Assembly: GCF_000719115.1 (NCBI RefSeq)
Contig: NZ_JOEA01000014.1
Coordinates: 310,001 to 374,000 of the forward strand
Direction of reading: 5' to 3'
DNA from: Lentzea albidocapillata
GTDB lineage: Bacteria; Actinomycetota; Actinomycetes; Mycobacteriales; Pseudonocardiaceae
Length of the DNA: 64,000 nt
Positions 8,212-17,184 of the stretch are shown here, piece by piece (the first letter of the stretch is position 1; each line of letters opens with the position of its first letter). The position numbers and the translations under genes were made by a program. The notes beneath the pieces are model-generated. The model did no database searches. It saw nothing but the letters and a program-made list of their open reading frames with translations, and was not told where the DNA came from.

Positions 8212-11210
8212 TCGCAGCAGACGCGCTCGGCCCACTCCGGCTCGTGCCACCAATGCTTGTTCTCCGCCGACGGCAACGGGTCCAGCGCGGCTGACATCGT
8301 GAGCGCCTGCGACTGCCGGTAGGGCGCAAGCAGGTCAGGGACCCGGTGGAGCACTCCGCCGACCATGACCTGCTCGACGTTCGCCGCCGCCTTGATGTCG
8401 GTCAGCGGGTTGCCCTGCACGAACGCGATGTCCGCTGGGGCGCCGGGCTTGATCGCGCCGAGCGGCAGGCCCAGCCACTTCGCCGGGTTGCGGGTCGCGG
8501 TGATGAGCGCTTCCCTTGGCGTGAAGCCGTATTCGACCAGTGCGCGCAGGTTCTGGTGCGTGGCGGTGGCGGGGCTGTCGAGCGGCGCGTCGGTGCCGGT
8601 GATGACGAACCCGCCGCCCCGGTGGACGTTCAGCGCGAACTCGACCCAGCCCTTCAGGATCGCCCGGGAGGCCGTGGCCGCCGGGGTGCCCTGGCTGTTG
8701 GCGTCGGCCAGGTTCCGCTCGTACTCCCACGGCGGGTAGAGCACGCGGGTGCGTTCGTCGGTGGCCAGCGACTTGTCGTTGTCGTACAGGGCGCGTGACT
8801 GGAACAGCGTGGGCGTCATCGACATGCCGGACCTGGTGAACAGCGCCACCACGTCCTGGTAGGCCTTGCCCTGCCTGGTGATGGTGTGGGAGTAGCCGAG
8901 CCGGTTGGTGGCGCCGACGTGTTCCATGCCGTCCATGCCGATGTTGGCGGCCGGGTACAGGTAGTGGGACGACAGCGGCACCTGGGACCGTTGCACGGCG
9001 GCGCGATGCAGTTCGACGGGCAGGCGGACGTAGGTCTTGATCATGTCGTAGCCGAGCTCGTGGGCTCGGCGCAGTTCGAGGTCGAGCTGGGCCTTGCCGA
9101 GCGTCGGGCGCATGAAGTTGTAGTAGACGCGCGAGCCGTCGACGGCCTCGCCGGTGGCGTAGAACCGCGGCCCCGTCAGGGTTCCCGCCGCCAGCGCCTC
9201 CCTGGTCTCGATCATCTGGTAGACCGGGTCGCCCGGTGAGCGGACGGTCGTGACGCCGTACGCGAGCCAGACGTTGCCCTGCCGCGCTCCCCACTGGCGG
9301 CCGCGCAGGTGCCAGTGGTTGTGGGCGTCGATCAGGCCCGGGATGGCGGTGAGGCCCGACGCGTCCACGTCCGCCCTGCCGCGGTGCGGGCGGATCTCCT
9401 CGACCTTGCCGTTCTCGACGACGATGTCGACGTTGTGCTTGAGCTCGTGCGCCTCGCCGTCCCAGTAGGCGCCGACGTGGACCACCTTGCGTTCCGGCGC
9501 CTTCGGCCTGCGCCAGGTCAGGCCGTGCCGGAGGGTCGTGACCCTGCCGTCCAGAGTGGACTTCCGGATCCGGCCGTTGTTCAGGTACACCAACGCTTCG
9601 TTGCCGTGCCACGCCAGCGAGTCCGTGACCTCGCGGGTGATCTGGCGCGGCTCGCCCTGGAAGGTGCCCTTGCCGTCGACCGGGACGACCCACGCGACGC
9701 TCTCGACGACGAACGCGAGGTGCCTGCCGTCCGGCGACCACACCGGGCCGTCGTCGCCGCGGGTGGCGATCGAGCGGAACGGCATCGGCTCGGTGTACTT
9801 CAGCTCGCCGCTCACGAGGTCGATGCTCAGGATCTGGCTGGTGCCTTCGCGGAACCGGCGGGAGAACGGCTTCACCGCGGCGAGTGCGACCGTGCCGCCG
9901 TCCTTCGACCAGGTCGGGCGGCCCGGCTGGAACAGCGTCGGCGTGACCCGCCTGCGCGCCTGCCGGTCGGTGATCCACACCTGGCCGTCCTGGTCCAGGT
10001 AGGCGACCTTGGTGCCGTCCGGCGAGAAGCGCGGCGTGATCTGCGCGTGCGGCGCCGGCGCGTACAGCTCGTCCTTGCCGGTGTCCAGGTCGCGAACCCA
10101 CAGCTGCGCGACGCCGGTGCGATCACTGGCATAGACGATCTTCTTGCCGTCGGGCGAGAAGTCCGGGTCGGAGTCGAAGTACCTGCCGTCCGTGAGCTTC
10201 GTGGCCTTGCCGTCGCTCAGCACGTACAGCGCGTTCAACGCCCGGAAGGCGATCTTCCCGTCACTGGACACCACCGGACCGGCGATGCCCTTGACCGCGC
10301 CGCCGGTGAGGTTCCTGGTGCGGTGCGGCCTGCGGTTCGTGCGCACCGGAACCATGGCCTCGAACGGAATGTCCTCAGTGGACCCGTTGGCACGCCTGCG
10401 GATTCGGCCGTCCGCGGTGTAGAGCACGCTGTCGCCGTCCCAGACCGGCGCGAACCCGAAGACGTCCTGGCCCGTGACCACCGCGGTCGTCCCGAGCATC
10501 AACTCGGCCTGACCGGGCCGCATCCGCGTGTAGCTGGGCTGACCACCAGGCCCGAACGCCGCCCCGAACAACTGCGTACCCGCCGGAGCCGTGACGAGCC
10601 GCTCACGTACGCCGTCCAGCGTCACCGTGTCGACCGCCGCGTTGCCGACGGTGAAGATGATCCGCTTGCCGTCACCCGACCACTGCGGCGCCGCGGCCTC
10701 GTCCGGTACGCCGGTCAGCTGCGTGATGGTGCCGGTCGCGAGTTCGAGCAGGTGCACGCCGTAGCTGCCGGCCCGGTCGCTGACGAACGCGAGGTGCCTG
10801 CCGTCCGGCGAGAACGCGGGCTCCCGGTGGTCGTACCTCCCCCGCGTGAGTTGCCTGAGCCCCTTGCCGTCCAGCCCGATGACGTAGAGGTGGTAGTTGC
10901 CGTCCCGATAGGACTGGAACGCGATCTGCCCGCCCGGCCCGAACGACGGCAGCGAGGCGTCCTGCAGCTCGTCGGTGAGCTTGCGCGCTTCCCCGCCGGT
11001 GGAGGGCAGCACCCAGATGGCGGTGACGAGATCGATGGCGAGCCACTTGCCGTCCCGCGACCGCGAGACCGAGATGTTCGTGCCCTGCGTCAGCCTCACC
11101 CGCTCGCCGGGCTCCGCCTGGGCGGCGCCGATCGTGAGCGTGGACGCGGCGGTGGCGACAGCGGCGGCTTGGCCGGAGCGGGTCAGCAGTTCGCGACGCG
11201 ACAGTTCCAT
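8205..11210 (-). CDS. Exported TolB-type beta-propeller / amidohydrolase protein
   Basis: 1001 aa. A twin-arginine signal is evident (SRRELLTRSG, hydrophobic stretch to AAQA). About 600 residues of WD40-like PD40 repeats follow, each with the SPDG motif (FSPDGRHLAFVSDRAG, FSPDGKKIVYASDRTG, FSPDGTKVAYLDQDG). The last 400 residues are a metal-dependent amidohydrolase: IPGLIDAHNHWH gives the HxH metal pair after a GLID strand, with further His in MEHVGAT and SSHYLYP, and GTDAPLD as the final metal Asp. The domain order is known in predicted secreted hydrolases of dipeptides or cyclic amides. The substrate is unknown. It is transcribed alone. Confidence 0.88.
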   Translation of the reverse strand: MELSRRELLTRSGQAAAVATAASTLTIGAAQAEPGERVRLTQGTNISVSRSRDGKWLAIDLVTAIWVLPSTGGEARKLTDELQDASLPSFGPGGQIAFQSYRDGNYHLYVIGLDGKGLRQLTRGRYDHREPAFSPDGRHLAFVSDRAGSYGVHLLELATGTITQLTGVPDEAAAPQWSGDGKRIIFTVGNAAVDTVTLDGVRERLVTAPAGTQLFGAAFGPGGQPSYTRMRPGQAELMLGTTAVVTGQDVFGFAPVWDGDSVLYTADGRIRRRANGSTEDIPFEAMVPVRTNRRPHRTRNLTGGAVKGIAGPVVSSDGKIAFRALNALYVLSDGKATKLTDGRYFDSDPDFSPDGKKIVYASDRTGVAQLWVRDLDTGKDELYAPAPHAQITPRFSPDGTKVAYLDQDGQVWITDRQARRRVTPTLFQPGRPTWSKDGGTVALAAVKPFSRRFREGTSQILSIDLVSGELKYTEPMPFRSIATRGDDGPVWSPDGRHLAFVVESVAWVVPVDGKGTFQGEPRQITREVTDSLAWHGNEALVYLNNGRIRKSTLDGRVTTLRHGLTWRRPKAPERKVVHVGAYWDGEAHELKHNVDIVVENGKVEEIRPHRGRADVDASGLTAIPGLIDAHNHWHLRGRQWGARQGNVWLAYGVTTVRSPGDPVYQMIETREALAAGTLTGPRFYATGEAVDGSRVYYNFMRPTLGKAQLDLELRRAHELGYDMIKTYVRLPVELHRAAVQRSQVPLSSHYLYPAANIGMDGMEHVGATNRLGYSHTITRQGKAYQDVVALFTRSGMSMTPTLFQSRALYDNDKSLATDERTRVLYPPWEYERNLADANSQGTPAATASRAILKGWVEFALNVHRGGGFVITGTDAPLDSPATATHQNLRALVEYGFTPREALITATRNPAKWLGLPLGAIKPGAPADIAFVQGNPLTDIKAAANVEQVMVGGVLHRVPDLLAPYRQSQALTMSAALDPLPSAENKHWWHEPEWAERVCCDH

Positions 11211-11380
11211 AGCGGCAGCACTCCCCCGAATGATGTTCCCCTAGGAACCCCACCCTGGCACCGCCGCCGCCTTCCGCCATCGGCCGTTCGGACCAGCGCC
11301 CACCACTCGGGACGCTGGTCCCAGTCAACGGGCTAGGCCCTGTCCTGCAGGTCCGTTCGATGAGAGTCACGGTCGAGAGA

Positions 11381-11451
11381 CCCGGAGACGGTGCCGCCGC
11401 AATGCCCTCATACCGGGCGTATTCGGGCTTTGCGGCGGTGCCGTCTCCGGG
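11381..11451 (-). terminator. Long hairpin, probable terminator of the 78-aa gene
   Basis: Arms 11381-11402 and 11430-11451 pair over 22 bases with two adjacent mismatches; an inner GCCC/GGGC (11404-11407, 11425-11428) extends the stem. It lies 15 bp past the stop of the minus-strand gene at 11466. Confidence 0.65.
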
Positions 11452-11465
11452 GCCCTCGGCCGCGA

Positions 11466-11702
11466 CTATCGCGGACGAGACCTGCAGTCGATCTCCTCGT
11501 CGGTGCCGGCGGGCACGGACGGGCGGGCGCTGCCCAGGACGAGGCGCAGGTCGGGTGACAGGTTCGCGAGAGCGCGCAGGCCGGCGAAGCGTTCCTCCAG
11601 CACGGGGCCGGGGTCGGCGTGGGAAACCAGCAGCATGGCGCCGTACACGGCGGTGCGCAGCGTGCGGCTCTCCTCGTCGGTGTAGAAGATCATGTGGCCC
11701 AC
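11466..11702 (-). CDS. Small conserved-type hypothetical protein
   Basis: 78 aa, beginning MGHMIFYTDEESRTLRTA. No known motif. The first 60 residues look like a compact helical protein (repeated Leu/Ala spacing: VYGAMLLVSHADPGP, LEERFAGLRALANLS). The last part is Arg/Pro-rich and probably disordered. Codon bias is that of the chromosome and a strong hairpin follows the stop, both favouring a real gene. Function unknown. Confidence 0.55.
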   Translation of the reverse strand: MGHMIFYTDEESRTLRTAVYGAMLLVSHADPGPVLEERFAGLRALANLSPDLRLVLGSARPSVPAGTDEEIDCRSRPR

Positions 11703-11882
11703 TCTATGTCGTCGGGTCAGGCGGTTGTTCTGGCGTTGATTAGAGGACTCCCCAAGCTCTCTCGCGGTTGCTCCTCAGCTGCGAAAACGCCTGTGACGGA
11801 CGTCTATCGCGGACGAAGCGAACAAACTGACCGGTCTGCGCGTTGAGATGGGTTGAGACCGTCCAGCCAGGAGGATGCACGC

Positions 11883-13037
11883 ATGACGACCACCGCTACC
11901 CGGCCCCGCATCACGGTTCGGCGGGTGGTGTTCACGCTCGTCCTCTTCAGCGTGACGACGTTGCTGTTCTGGGTGCCGTTCGAGGGGCTGTTCGCGGCCA
12001 GCGCGGAGTGGCCCGACCCGGTCCGGCCGATCGCCGCCGTCGTGTTCGTCGCGGCCGCCATCACGATGATCGTGCTGTTCACCCAGCGTGGCAGCGACCG
12101 CGCCGCGCGGGTCTCCCAGTTCTTGCTGGGCTTCGTGTGGATCGCGTTCGTATGGACGCTGATCTCCGACGTCGTGCGGCTCGGGCTCGCGCTGGGCGGC
12201 GTCGAGAACCCGTTCCGCTCCCGTTTCATCGCCGTGCTGCTCGCGGTCCTCATCGTCACCGTGACGGTCTATGGGGTGTACGAGGCGATGCGCGTGCCGC
12301 GGATCAAGCGGCAAGACGTGACGATTCCCCGGCTCGACCCCGCGTTCGACGGCCTGACCGTCGCGGTCATCACCGACACGCACTACGGCGCCATCAACCG
12401 CGCGAAGTGGTCGAGGGGCATGGTCGACGCGGTCAACGAACTCGGCGCCGACGTCGCCGTGCACGTCGGTGACATCGCGGACGGCACCGCCGAGCAGCGC
12501 CTGGAGCAGGCCACCCCGCTCGGTGAGGTGAACACGGAGCACCGCTTCTACATCACCGGCAACCACGAGTACTACTCGAACGCGCAGGGCTGGATCGACC
12601 TGATGACCCGGCTGGGCTGGAAGGCGTTGCGCAACGAGCACGTGGCACTGGAGCGCGGCGACGCCAAGCTGGTGTTCGCGGGCATCGACGACATCACGGC
12701 CGGCCACTCCGGCGAACCCGGCCACGCCGCCGACCTCGCGCTCGCGTTGCGCGGCGCCGACTCCACGGCGCCGGTCGTGCTGCTCGCGCACCAGCCGTCC
12801 GAGATCAAGAAGGCCGTCGGCGCCGGGGTGGACCTGCAGCTGTCCGGGCACACGCACGGCGGGCAGATCTGGCCGTTCCACTACCTGGTGCGGCTGCAGC
12901 AGCCGGTGGTCGCCGGCCTGAGCAGGCACAGCGACCGCACCCAGCTCTACACCAGCCGCGGCGCCGGCTTCTGGGGCCCGCCGATGCGCGTCTTCGCGCC
13001 CAGCGAGATCACGCTGCTGACGCTCAAAGCTGCGTGA
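11883..13037 (+). CDS. Membrane-anchored metallophosphoesterase (YaeI-like)
   Basis: 384 aa from ATG 11883, with AGGAGG nine bases upstream; the in-frame 11853 start is unnecessary. Four N-terminal transmembrane helices (about 10-30, 45-65, 75-100, 115-135) are followed by a calcineurin-type phosphoesterase with all metal motifs: VAVITDTHYG (DxH), HVGDIADG (GD), ITGNHEYY (GNHE), LLAHQPS and LSGHTHGGQIWP. Homologues of this topology are often called UDP-2,3-diacylglucosamine pyrophosphatase-like. An actinomycete lacks that lipid A substrate, so the real target is probably another membrane phosphodiester. The 3' end overlaps the convergent histidine phosphatase gene by 14 bp. Confidence 0.9.
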   Translation: MTTTATRPRITVRRVVFTLVLFSVTTLLFWVPFEGLFAASAEWPDPVRPIAAVVFVAAAITMIVLFTQRGSDRAARVSQFLLGFVWIAFVWTLISDVVRLGLALGGVENPFRSRFIAVLLAVLIVTVTVYGVYEAMRVPRIKRQDVTIPRLDPAFDGLTVAVITDTHYGAINRAKWSRGMVDAVNELGADVAVHVGDIADGTAEQRLEQATPLGEVNTEHRFYITGNHEYYSNAQGWIDLMTRLGWKALRNEHVALERGDAKLVFAGIDDITAGHSGEPGHAADLALALRGADSTAPVVLLAHQPSEIKKAVGAGVDLQLSGHTHGGQIWPFHYLVRLQQPVVAGLSRHSDRTQLYTSRGAGFWGPPMRVFAPSEITLLTLKAA

Positions 13038-13569
13038 GGTGCTCCCCGGCAAGATGGCCAGTGTCGTTGAACCTGATCAGCCGGGGTGACTCGCCGGTCG
13101 TGTAGCGGATGACCGTGAGCGCCGCGTGGTCGTGGTTCAGCGTCAGCCACCGCTCGGGCGGGGCGTCCAGCGCGTCCCGCACGAGCCAGCTGATCAGGAA
13201 CGAGTGCGTCACGACCAGCACCGGGCCGTCACCGGGCCGGGCGAACCGCGTCTCGGCCTCGTGGGCCAGCGCGGGGCCGCGAGTGCGTTCCGACTCCGGG
13301 AACCGGTCGAAGAACTCGTCGTGGTCAGGGACGAAGTGCGGCACGTAGTCGTCCGCCGCCGCCTCGGCGCGGCAGGGCACGCGCAGCACGTCGGCGAGGA
13401 TCGACGCGGTCTCGGTGGCTCGAGGCAGGGGGCCGTGGTGCACGGCCGCGAAACCCGTGCCCCGCAACCGTTCCGCCAGGGCCTCGGCCTGCTTGCGGCC
13501 ACGCGCCGTCAGCCGGGACTCGTCCTTCGTCGCCTCACCGTGCCGGACCAGATGCAGATCTCTTGTCAC
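13024..13569 (-). CDS. Histidine phosphatase (phosphoglycerate-mutase-like) family protein
   Basis: 181 aa from GTG 13569. The phosphohistidine motif is LVRHGEA near the N-terminus, followed by LTARGRKQAEALAERL. The second catalytic His lies in VLVVTHSFLISWLV near the C-terminus. TDEXT-like features are absent, so it belongs to the generic SixA/CobC-like branch and the substrate is unknown. Its start overlaps the stop of the upstream membrane protein gene by four bases (GTGA), so the two are translationally coupled. Confidence 0.88.
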   Translation of the reverse strand: MTRDLHLVRHGEATKDESRLTARGRKQAEALAERLRGTGFAAVHHGPLPRATETASILADVLRVPCRAEAAADDYVPHFVPDHDEFFDRFPESERTRGPALAHEAETRFARPGDGPVLVVTHSFLISWLVRDALDAPPERWLTLNHDHAALTVIRYTTGESPRLIRFNDTGHLAGEHLTQL

Positions 13570-14480
13570 GCCGTGCAGTCTGCCTTGACCGCACTCGCGG
13601 CGTGATGGGCATAGGTCGGTCCGGAGTTGTTCCAGTCCTGACCTCGCGTGACGAGCTGCACGGTCAGGTTTCCGCTGGCCTTGAACCTCCCGGCGGCGAC
13701 CCACTGCCCGCGCTTGTCGACCTGCTTGATCGCGAACGACGCCATCGGGGTGCCGCCGACACCGTTGCGGTCGAAGACGTAGTACACGGTCGGGTTACCC
13801 CCGACCTCCTGCAGACCGCCGTTCGGGATGTGCACGGAGATGTCACACGTGCCGGTCGCCGCGAACGTCCACATGGCGTAGGCCGAGGTGTCGTCGCGGC
13901 GGGCGTCGCCGGACATCGGGATCGACACGAACGTCGAGCCGCACTTGCCGTCGCCGTGGTCGACCCAGCCCTTGCGGCCGTCGCGGTACGAACCGACGCT
14001 GGTGTAGCCGCCGCAGCCGGGACCCGTCGTGAACGACTTGGCGCCGCTGGGAACCCTGGCGGTGTCACCGGCGGGGGGCGGAGCGACGTTCCGCGTCGTC
14101 GTCGGCATCAGCCCCAGGGCGGACGAGGCGAGTGACGGGTCCAGGCTGTTCGCCGACGTCGACTCCGACGGCAACTCCTCCGGTGGGGTGATCAGGCCGG
14201 GGATGTAGCTGTGCGAGGGATTCGCGACGTCCGTGCCACCGCTGCCGGAGTCCCCGTCGAACGTCACGATGGCGATCCCGCCGAGAACGAGGAGCGCGGT
14301 GATGGCGACGATCGCGGCGGTGCGGGGCTTGAACGGACCGGCCGGCGGCTTCTCCTCCTGCTCCGGGAGGTCACCGGCCGAGGCCCAGCGGGCGGCTCCC
14401 CGGGCGCGGGCGGCCTCCATCAGCGCCTGGTCGGGCGCCAGATGGCGCTCGGTCGGTTCGTCAGGGAACTGGGTGGGCAC
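13566..14480 (-). CDS. Single-pass membrane protein with extracytoplasmic golvesin-like beta domain
   Basis: 304 aa. A charged cytoplasmic N-terminus of about 50 aa precedes one transmembrane helix (TAAIVAITALLVLGGIAIVT, about 53-72). A Ser/Pro/Thr-rich linker then leads to a C-terminal domain with paired cysteines (GPGCGGY, GKCGSTF, TGTCD, KADC). The end resembles golvesin/CBM-like beta sandwiches: a strand with VYYVFD, then SFAIKQVDKRGQW, GRFKASGNLTVQLV and AHHAASAVK. This assignment is from pattern only. The gene is coupled to the histidine phosphatase downstream. Role unknown; envelope binding is plausible. Confidence 0.7.
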   Translation of the reverse strand: MPTQFPDEPTERHLAPDQALMEAARARGAARWASAGDLPEQEEKPPAGPFKPRTAAIVAITALLVLGGIAIVTFDGDSGSGGTDVANPSHSYIPGLITPPEELPSESTSANSLDPSLASSALGLMPTTTRNVAPPPAGDTARVPSGAKSFTTGPGCGGYTSVGSYRDGRKGWVDHGDGKCGSTFVSIPMSGDARRDDTSAYAMWTFAATGTCDISVHIPNGGLQEVGGNPTVYYVFDRNGVGGTPMASFAIKQVDKRGQWVAAGRFKASGNLTVQLVTRGQDWNNSGPTYAHHAASAVKADCTA

Positions 14481-14630
14481 GGAGCGCAGTGTGCCAGGGA
14501 CACAGGGCCACTCGAACGTGTGGTTGTTTCACGAACGGGTTGTTTGAACTCAATGGACCGCACGCTGTGCAGGCGGTTACGCCGTTTCGTCCACGCACCG
14601 TGACGGCGACCGGCGGAGCAGACCCTGATT

Positions 14631-14648
14631 CCTGACTCGTGAGTCAGG
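14631..14648. promoter_or_regulatory. Inverted repeat in a 375-bp gene-free divergent region
   Basis: CCTGACTC-GT-GAGTCAGG, eight-base perfect arms. It is the only structured element I see in 14481-14855, the region between the divergent membrane protein gene (start 14480) and the beta-helix lipoprotein gene (14856). It could be a regulator site for either gene. Confidence 0.35.
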
Positions 14649-14855
14649 CTAAGCACCGGGTCGCACCTGCGTACACCCGCCGCACCGACCCCGAAAAACC
14701 GGATCTTGTTCCGGTTGCCGTGTCACAGAACGAAAACGCCTGCAGAACGCCTTGATCTCGGTGCGTTTCGGGGGCGACAGAACCGGTTCAGCGTCTCGAT
14801 CTTCCCGCGAGAACGGCGGTAGCCAAGCTCTTCCGGCCCGCCTAGGGTGCCCGCC

Positions 14856-15968
14856 ATGCCCTCAGGTAGACAGGCCGTCGTGCTGCTTGCCGCCCTCGTG
14901 GCGGGTTGCGGCACGGCGATCCCCGGTACCCCCGTCGCCGGACCGCAGCAGTCACCTCAGACCTCGGCGTCCCAGACCGTCACCGTCGTGACGACGACGC
15001 CTCCGCCGGGCAGCAGCGCCGTCCCACCGCCTGCTCCTCCGCCCCCGCCTCCTCCCGTCGCGAAGTTCGGCAACCCGAACGGCACCGCCGCCGTGCCACC
15101 GGCCGCCGCCGCCGAGGACACCTCGAAGCCCACCCGCGTGATCGGCACCGGCGCGCCCGCGAGTTGCACGTCGCAGGCCGTGGTCGACGCGGTCGCGGCC
15201 GGCGGGATCGTCACCTTCAGCTGCGGCCCGCAACCGCTCACCATCCCGATGGCCACGACCGCGAAGGTCCGCGCGAGGACCGTTCTCGACGGCGGTGGCC
15301 GCATCACGTTGAGCGGCCAGGGTCAGCGCCGGGTGCTCGACCACAACGCGCCGAGGCTCGTGGTCCAGAACATCACCCTCGCCGACGGCAACTCGACCGG
15401 CGACACGGCCGACGGCGGGGGTGGCGGCGCGATCATGGTGCGCGGCGGTCAGCTCAAGGTCGTGAACTCCCGCTTCGCGAACAACAGGTGCGACGCCAAC
15501 GGTCCCGACCTCGGCGGTGCCGCGATCCGCGTGACCGACTGGGCCGAGAAGGTGCCGGTCTACGTCACCGGCAGCACGTTCGAGGGCGGCGTGTGCTCCA
15601 ACGGCGGAGCGTTGAGCAGCATCGGCGCTTCGTGGGTCGTGCTCAACAGCCTGATGAAGAACAACAAGGCCGTCGGCCGCGGCGCCAACCCTGCCCGCGG
15701 TGGCACGCCGGGTGGCGGCAGCGGTGGCGCGATCTACAACGACGGCAACACGTTCACGCTGCGCCTCGCCGGTTCGCTGATCGAGGACAACCAGGCCAAC
15801 GAGGGCGGTGGCGCGGTGTTCTTCGTCAGCAACGACAACTCGGGCTCGATGTCGGTCGAGGGCTCCACGTTGCGCCGCAACCCGAGCCTGGGTTTCGAGA
15901 CCGTCAAGGGGATCTTCTACCTAGGCGTGGGCGGCAAGCCGAAGGTCACCGCCTCGACGATCCAGTGA
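14856..15968 (+). CDS. Right-handed beta-helix (pectate-lyase-fold) lipoprotein
   Basis: 370 aa from ATG 14856, with TAGGG eight bases upstream; GTG 14847 is the alternative. A signal peptide ends in lipobox LVAGC. A Pro/Thr-rich spacer of about 60 aa is followed by a beta-helix domain. Its rungs are seen in VLDGGGRITLSGQGQRR, LVVQNITLADGNS, LKVVNSRFANNRC, VTGSTFEGGVCSNGG, FTLRLAGSLIEDNQANEGG and MSVEGSTLRRNPS. Such N/G-rich ladders occur in polysaccharide lyases and in surface adhesins. No catalytic triad was identified, so the function is open. The stop is followed by the convergent MFS gene, with a 48-bp overlap. Confidence 0.85.
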   Translation: MPSGRQAVVLLAALVAGCGTAIPGTPVAGPQQSPQTSASQTVTVVTTTPPPGSSAVPPPAPPPPPPPVAKFGNPNGTAAVPPAAAAEDTSKPTRVIGTGAPASCTSQAVVDAVAAGGIVTFSCGPQPLTIPMATTAKVRARTVLDGGGRITLSGQGQRRVLDHNAPRLVVQNITLADGNSTGDTADGGGGGAIMVRGGQLKVVNSRFANNRCDANGPDLGGAAIRVTDWAEKVPVYVTGSTFEGGVCSNGGALSSIGASWVVLNSLMKNNKAVGRGANPARGGTPGGGSGGAIYNDGNTFTLRLAGSLIEDNQANEGGGAVFFVSNDNSGSMSVEGSTLRRNPSLGFETVKGIFYLGVGGKPKVTASTIQ

Positions 15969-17120
15969 GCCCGCGACCAGCAGCAGCGCCAGGCCGGCGA
16001 CGCACATCGTCAGGCTGAAGCCGTAAACCCAGCGGAACCCCAACTGCTGGGAGACACCGAGCAACGCGCCCGCGACCATGCCGCCGACGATCTGGGTGTT
16101 GCTGAACATCGTCGTGGCGTGACCAGGGCGGCCGGGGTCGAGGCTCTGGAAGTACGTGATGCCGACGCCCATGATCAACGAGATCACGGTGGCATGCAGG
16201 AGTTGCGCGGCCATCACCTGCCAGATGGCGTCGGTGAACACCATCAACCCGTGATAGCTCAACGAGATCACCGCGCCGATGAGCACGAGCCGGTGCTGCG
16301 ACATCCGGTTCGCCAGCGAGCCGAACCACAGCATCATCGGGATCTCCAGCGCCGCGCACAGGCCCATCGCGAGCCCGGCATCACCGGCCGTGCCGTGCAG
16401 TTCGGTCGTGATGAACAACGGCAGGCCGCTCACCGCGAGGGCCACGGCCCCCTGCAGGAACAGGAAAGCGGCGGAGACGACCACCATGGTGCCGCCGGTC
16501 GAGCCTGCGGCCTCCTCGGCCTTCTCCTCCTCCGGCCGCGCGGGCGGCACCGGAAGCGTGAGGGCGAGGACCGCGACGCCGAGCTGCAGCACGGCGGTGG
16601 ACGCGAAGAGACCCATCCACCCGGTCTGCGCGACGAGCAGCGCGGCCACCGGCGGCCCGGCGACCCACGCGACCGACAGCAACGTCCGCAGCACGCTGAC
16701 GACCATCGACGGCCCCTGGGAGACCTGGCGGCCGTACGCGAAGAGCTGGGGCAGCAACGACGACGTGATCGCGACGAACACCACGGACGTGCCAAGCAGG
16801 AACCAGTAGTCGCGCAGTACTGCGAACAGGCCGTAGCCGATCGCACCGGCGACACCGCCCACGGCGAGCAGGTACCGGCGCTGCACCCGGCCGTCGGACA
16901 GCTTGCCCATGATCGTGCTGGCGACCACCGACGCGAGCGGGCTCGCGATCAGGAAGAAGCCGAGCTGGAACGGCGTGACCTTGATTTCGCTCGTGAGGAA
17001 CAGCGAGCCGAACGGCAGTGCGAACGCCATCGACACGCCCGACACGACGCTGATGCCGGAGAGTTGGAGGAACGTACGGGACAAGAACGGCGAGGATGTT
17101 CTCTCGCTGAGTGCCGTCAC
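15921..17120 (-). CDS. MFS transporter, sugar efflux (SetA/SetB) type
   Basis: 399 aa with twelve hydrophobic segments. The pattern matches SET-family sugar efflux carriers: GISVVSGVSMAFALPFGSLFLTSEI at the first helix, GKLSDGRVQRRYLL in the conserved loop 2-3, LFAYGRQVS, LLSVAWVAGPPVAALL and an acidic central loop (EEEKAEEAAG). The family exports sugars, isopropyl-thio-galactoside or related glycosides, with the exact substrate unknown. It is a single gene divergent from nothing close. The terminal 48 bp overlap the beta-helix lipoprotein gene on the other strand. Confidence 0.85.
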   Translation of the reverse strand: MTALSERTSSPFLSRTFLQLSGISVVSGVSMAFALPFGSLFLTSEIKVTPFQLGFFLIASPLASVVASTIMGKLSDGRVQRRYLLAVGGVAGAIGYGLFAVLRDYWFLLGTSVVFVAITSSLLPQLFAYGRQVSQGPSMVVSVLRTLLSVAWVAGPPVAALLVAQTGWMGLFASTAVLQLGVAVLALTLPVPPARPEEEKAEEAAGSTGGTMVVVSAAFLFLQGAVALAVSGLPLFITTELHGTAGDAGLAMGLCAALEIPMMLWFGSLANRMSQHRLVLIGAVISLSYHGLMVFTDAIWQVMAAQLLHATVISLIMGVGITYFQSLDPGRPGHATTMFSNTQIVGGMVAGALLGVSQQLGFRWVYGFSLTMCVAGLALLLVAGSLDRRGGDLRLAAHA

Positions 17121-17184
17121 CCGCTGATCGTGCTCGTTGAGCGGTCAATCAGGAAACTAGATATCCCATTATGCGGGCAATGTC

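Noticed and set aside
9309..11336. 675-codon plus-strand frame opposite the TolB/amidohydrolase gene
   Set aside because: Low-complexity Arg/Val/Ala antisense composition with no motif; the minus-strand protein is clearly coding.
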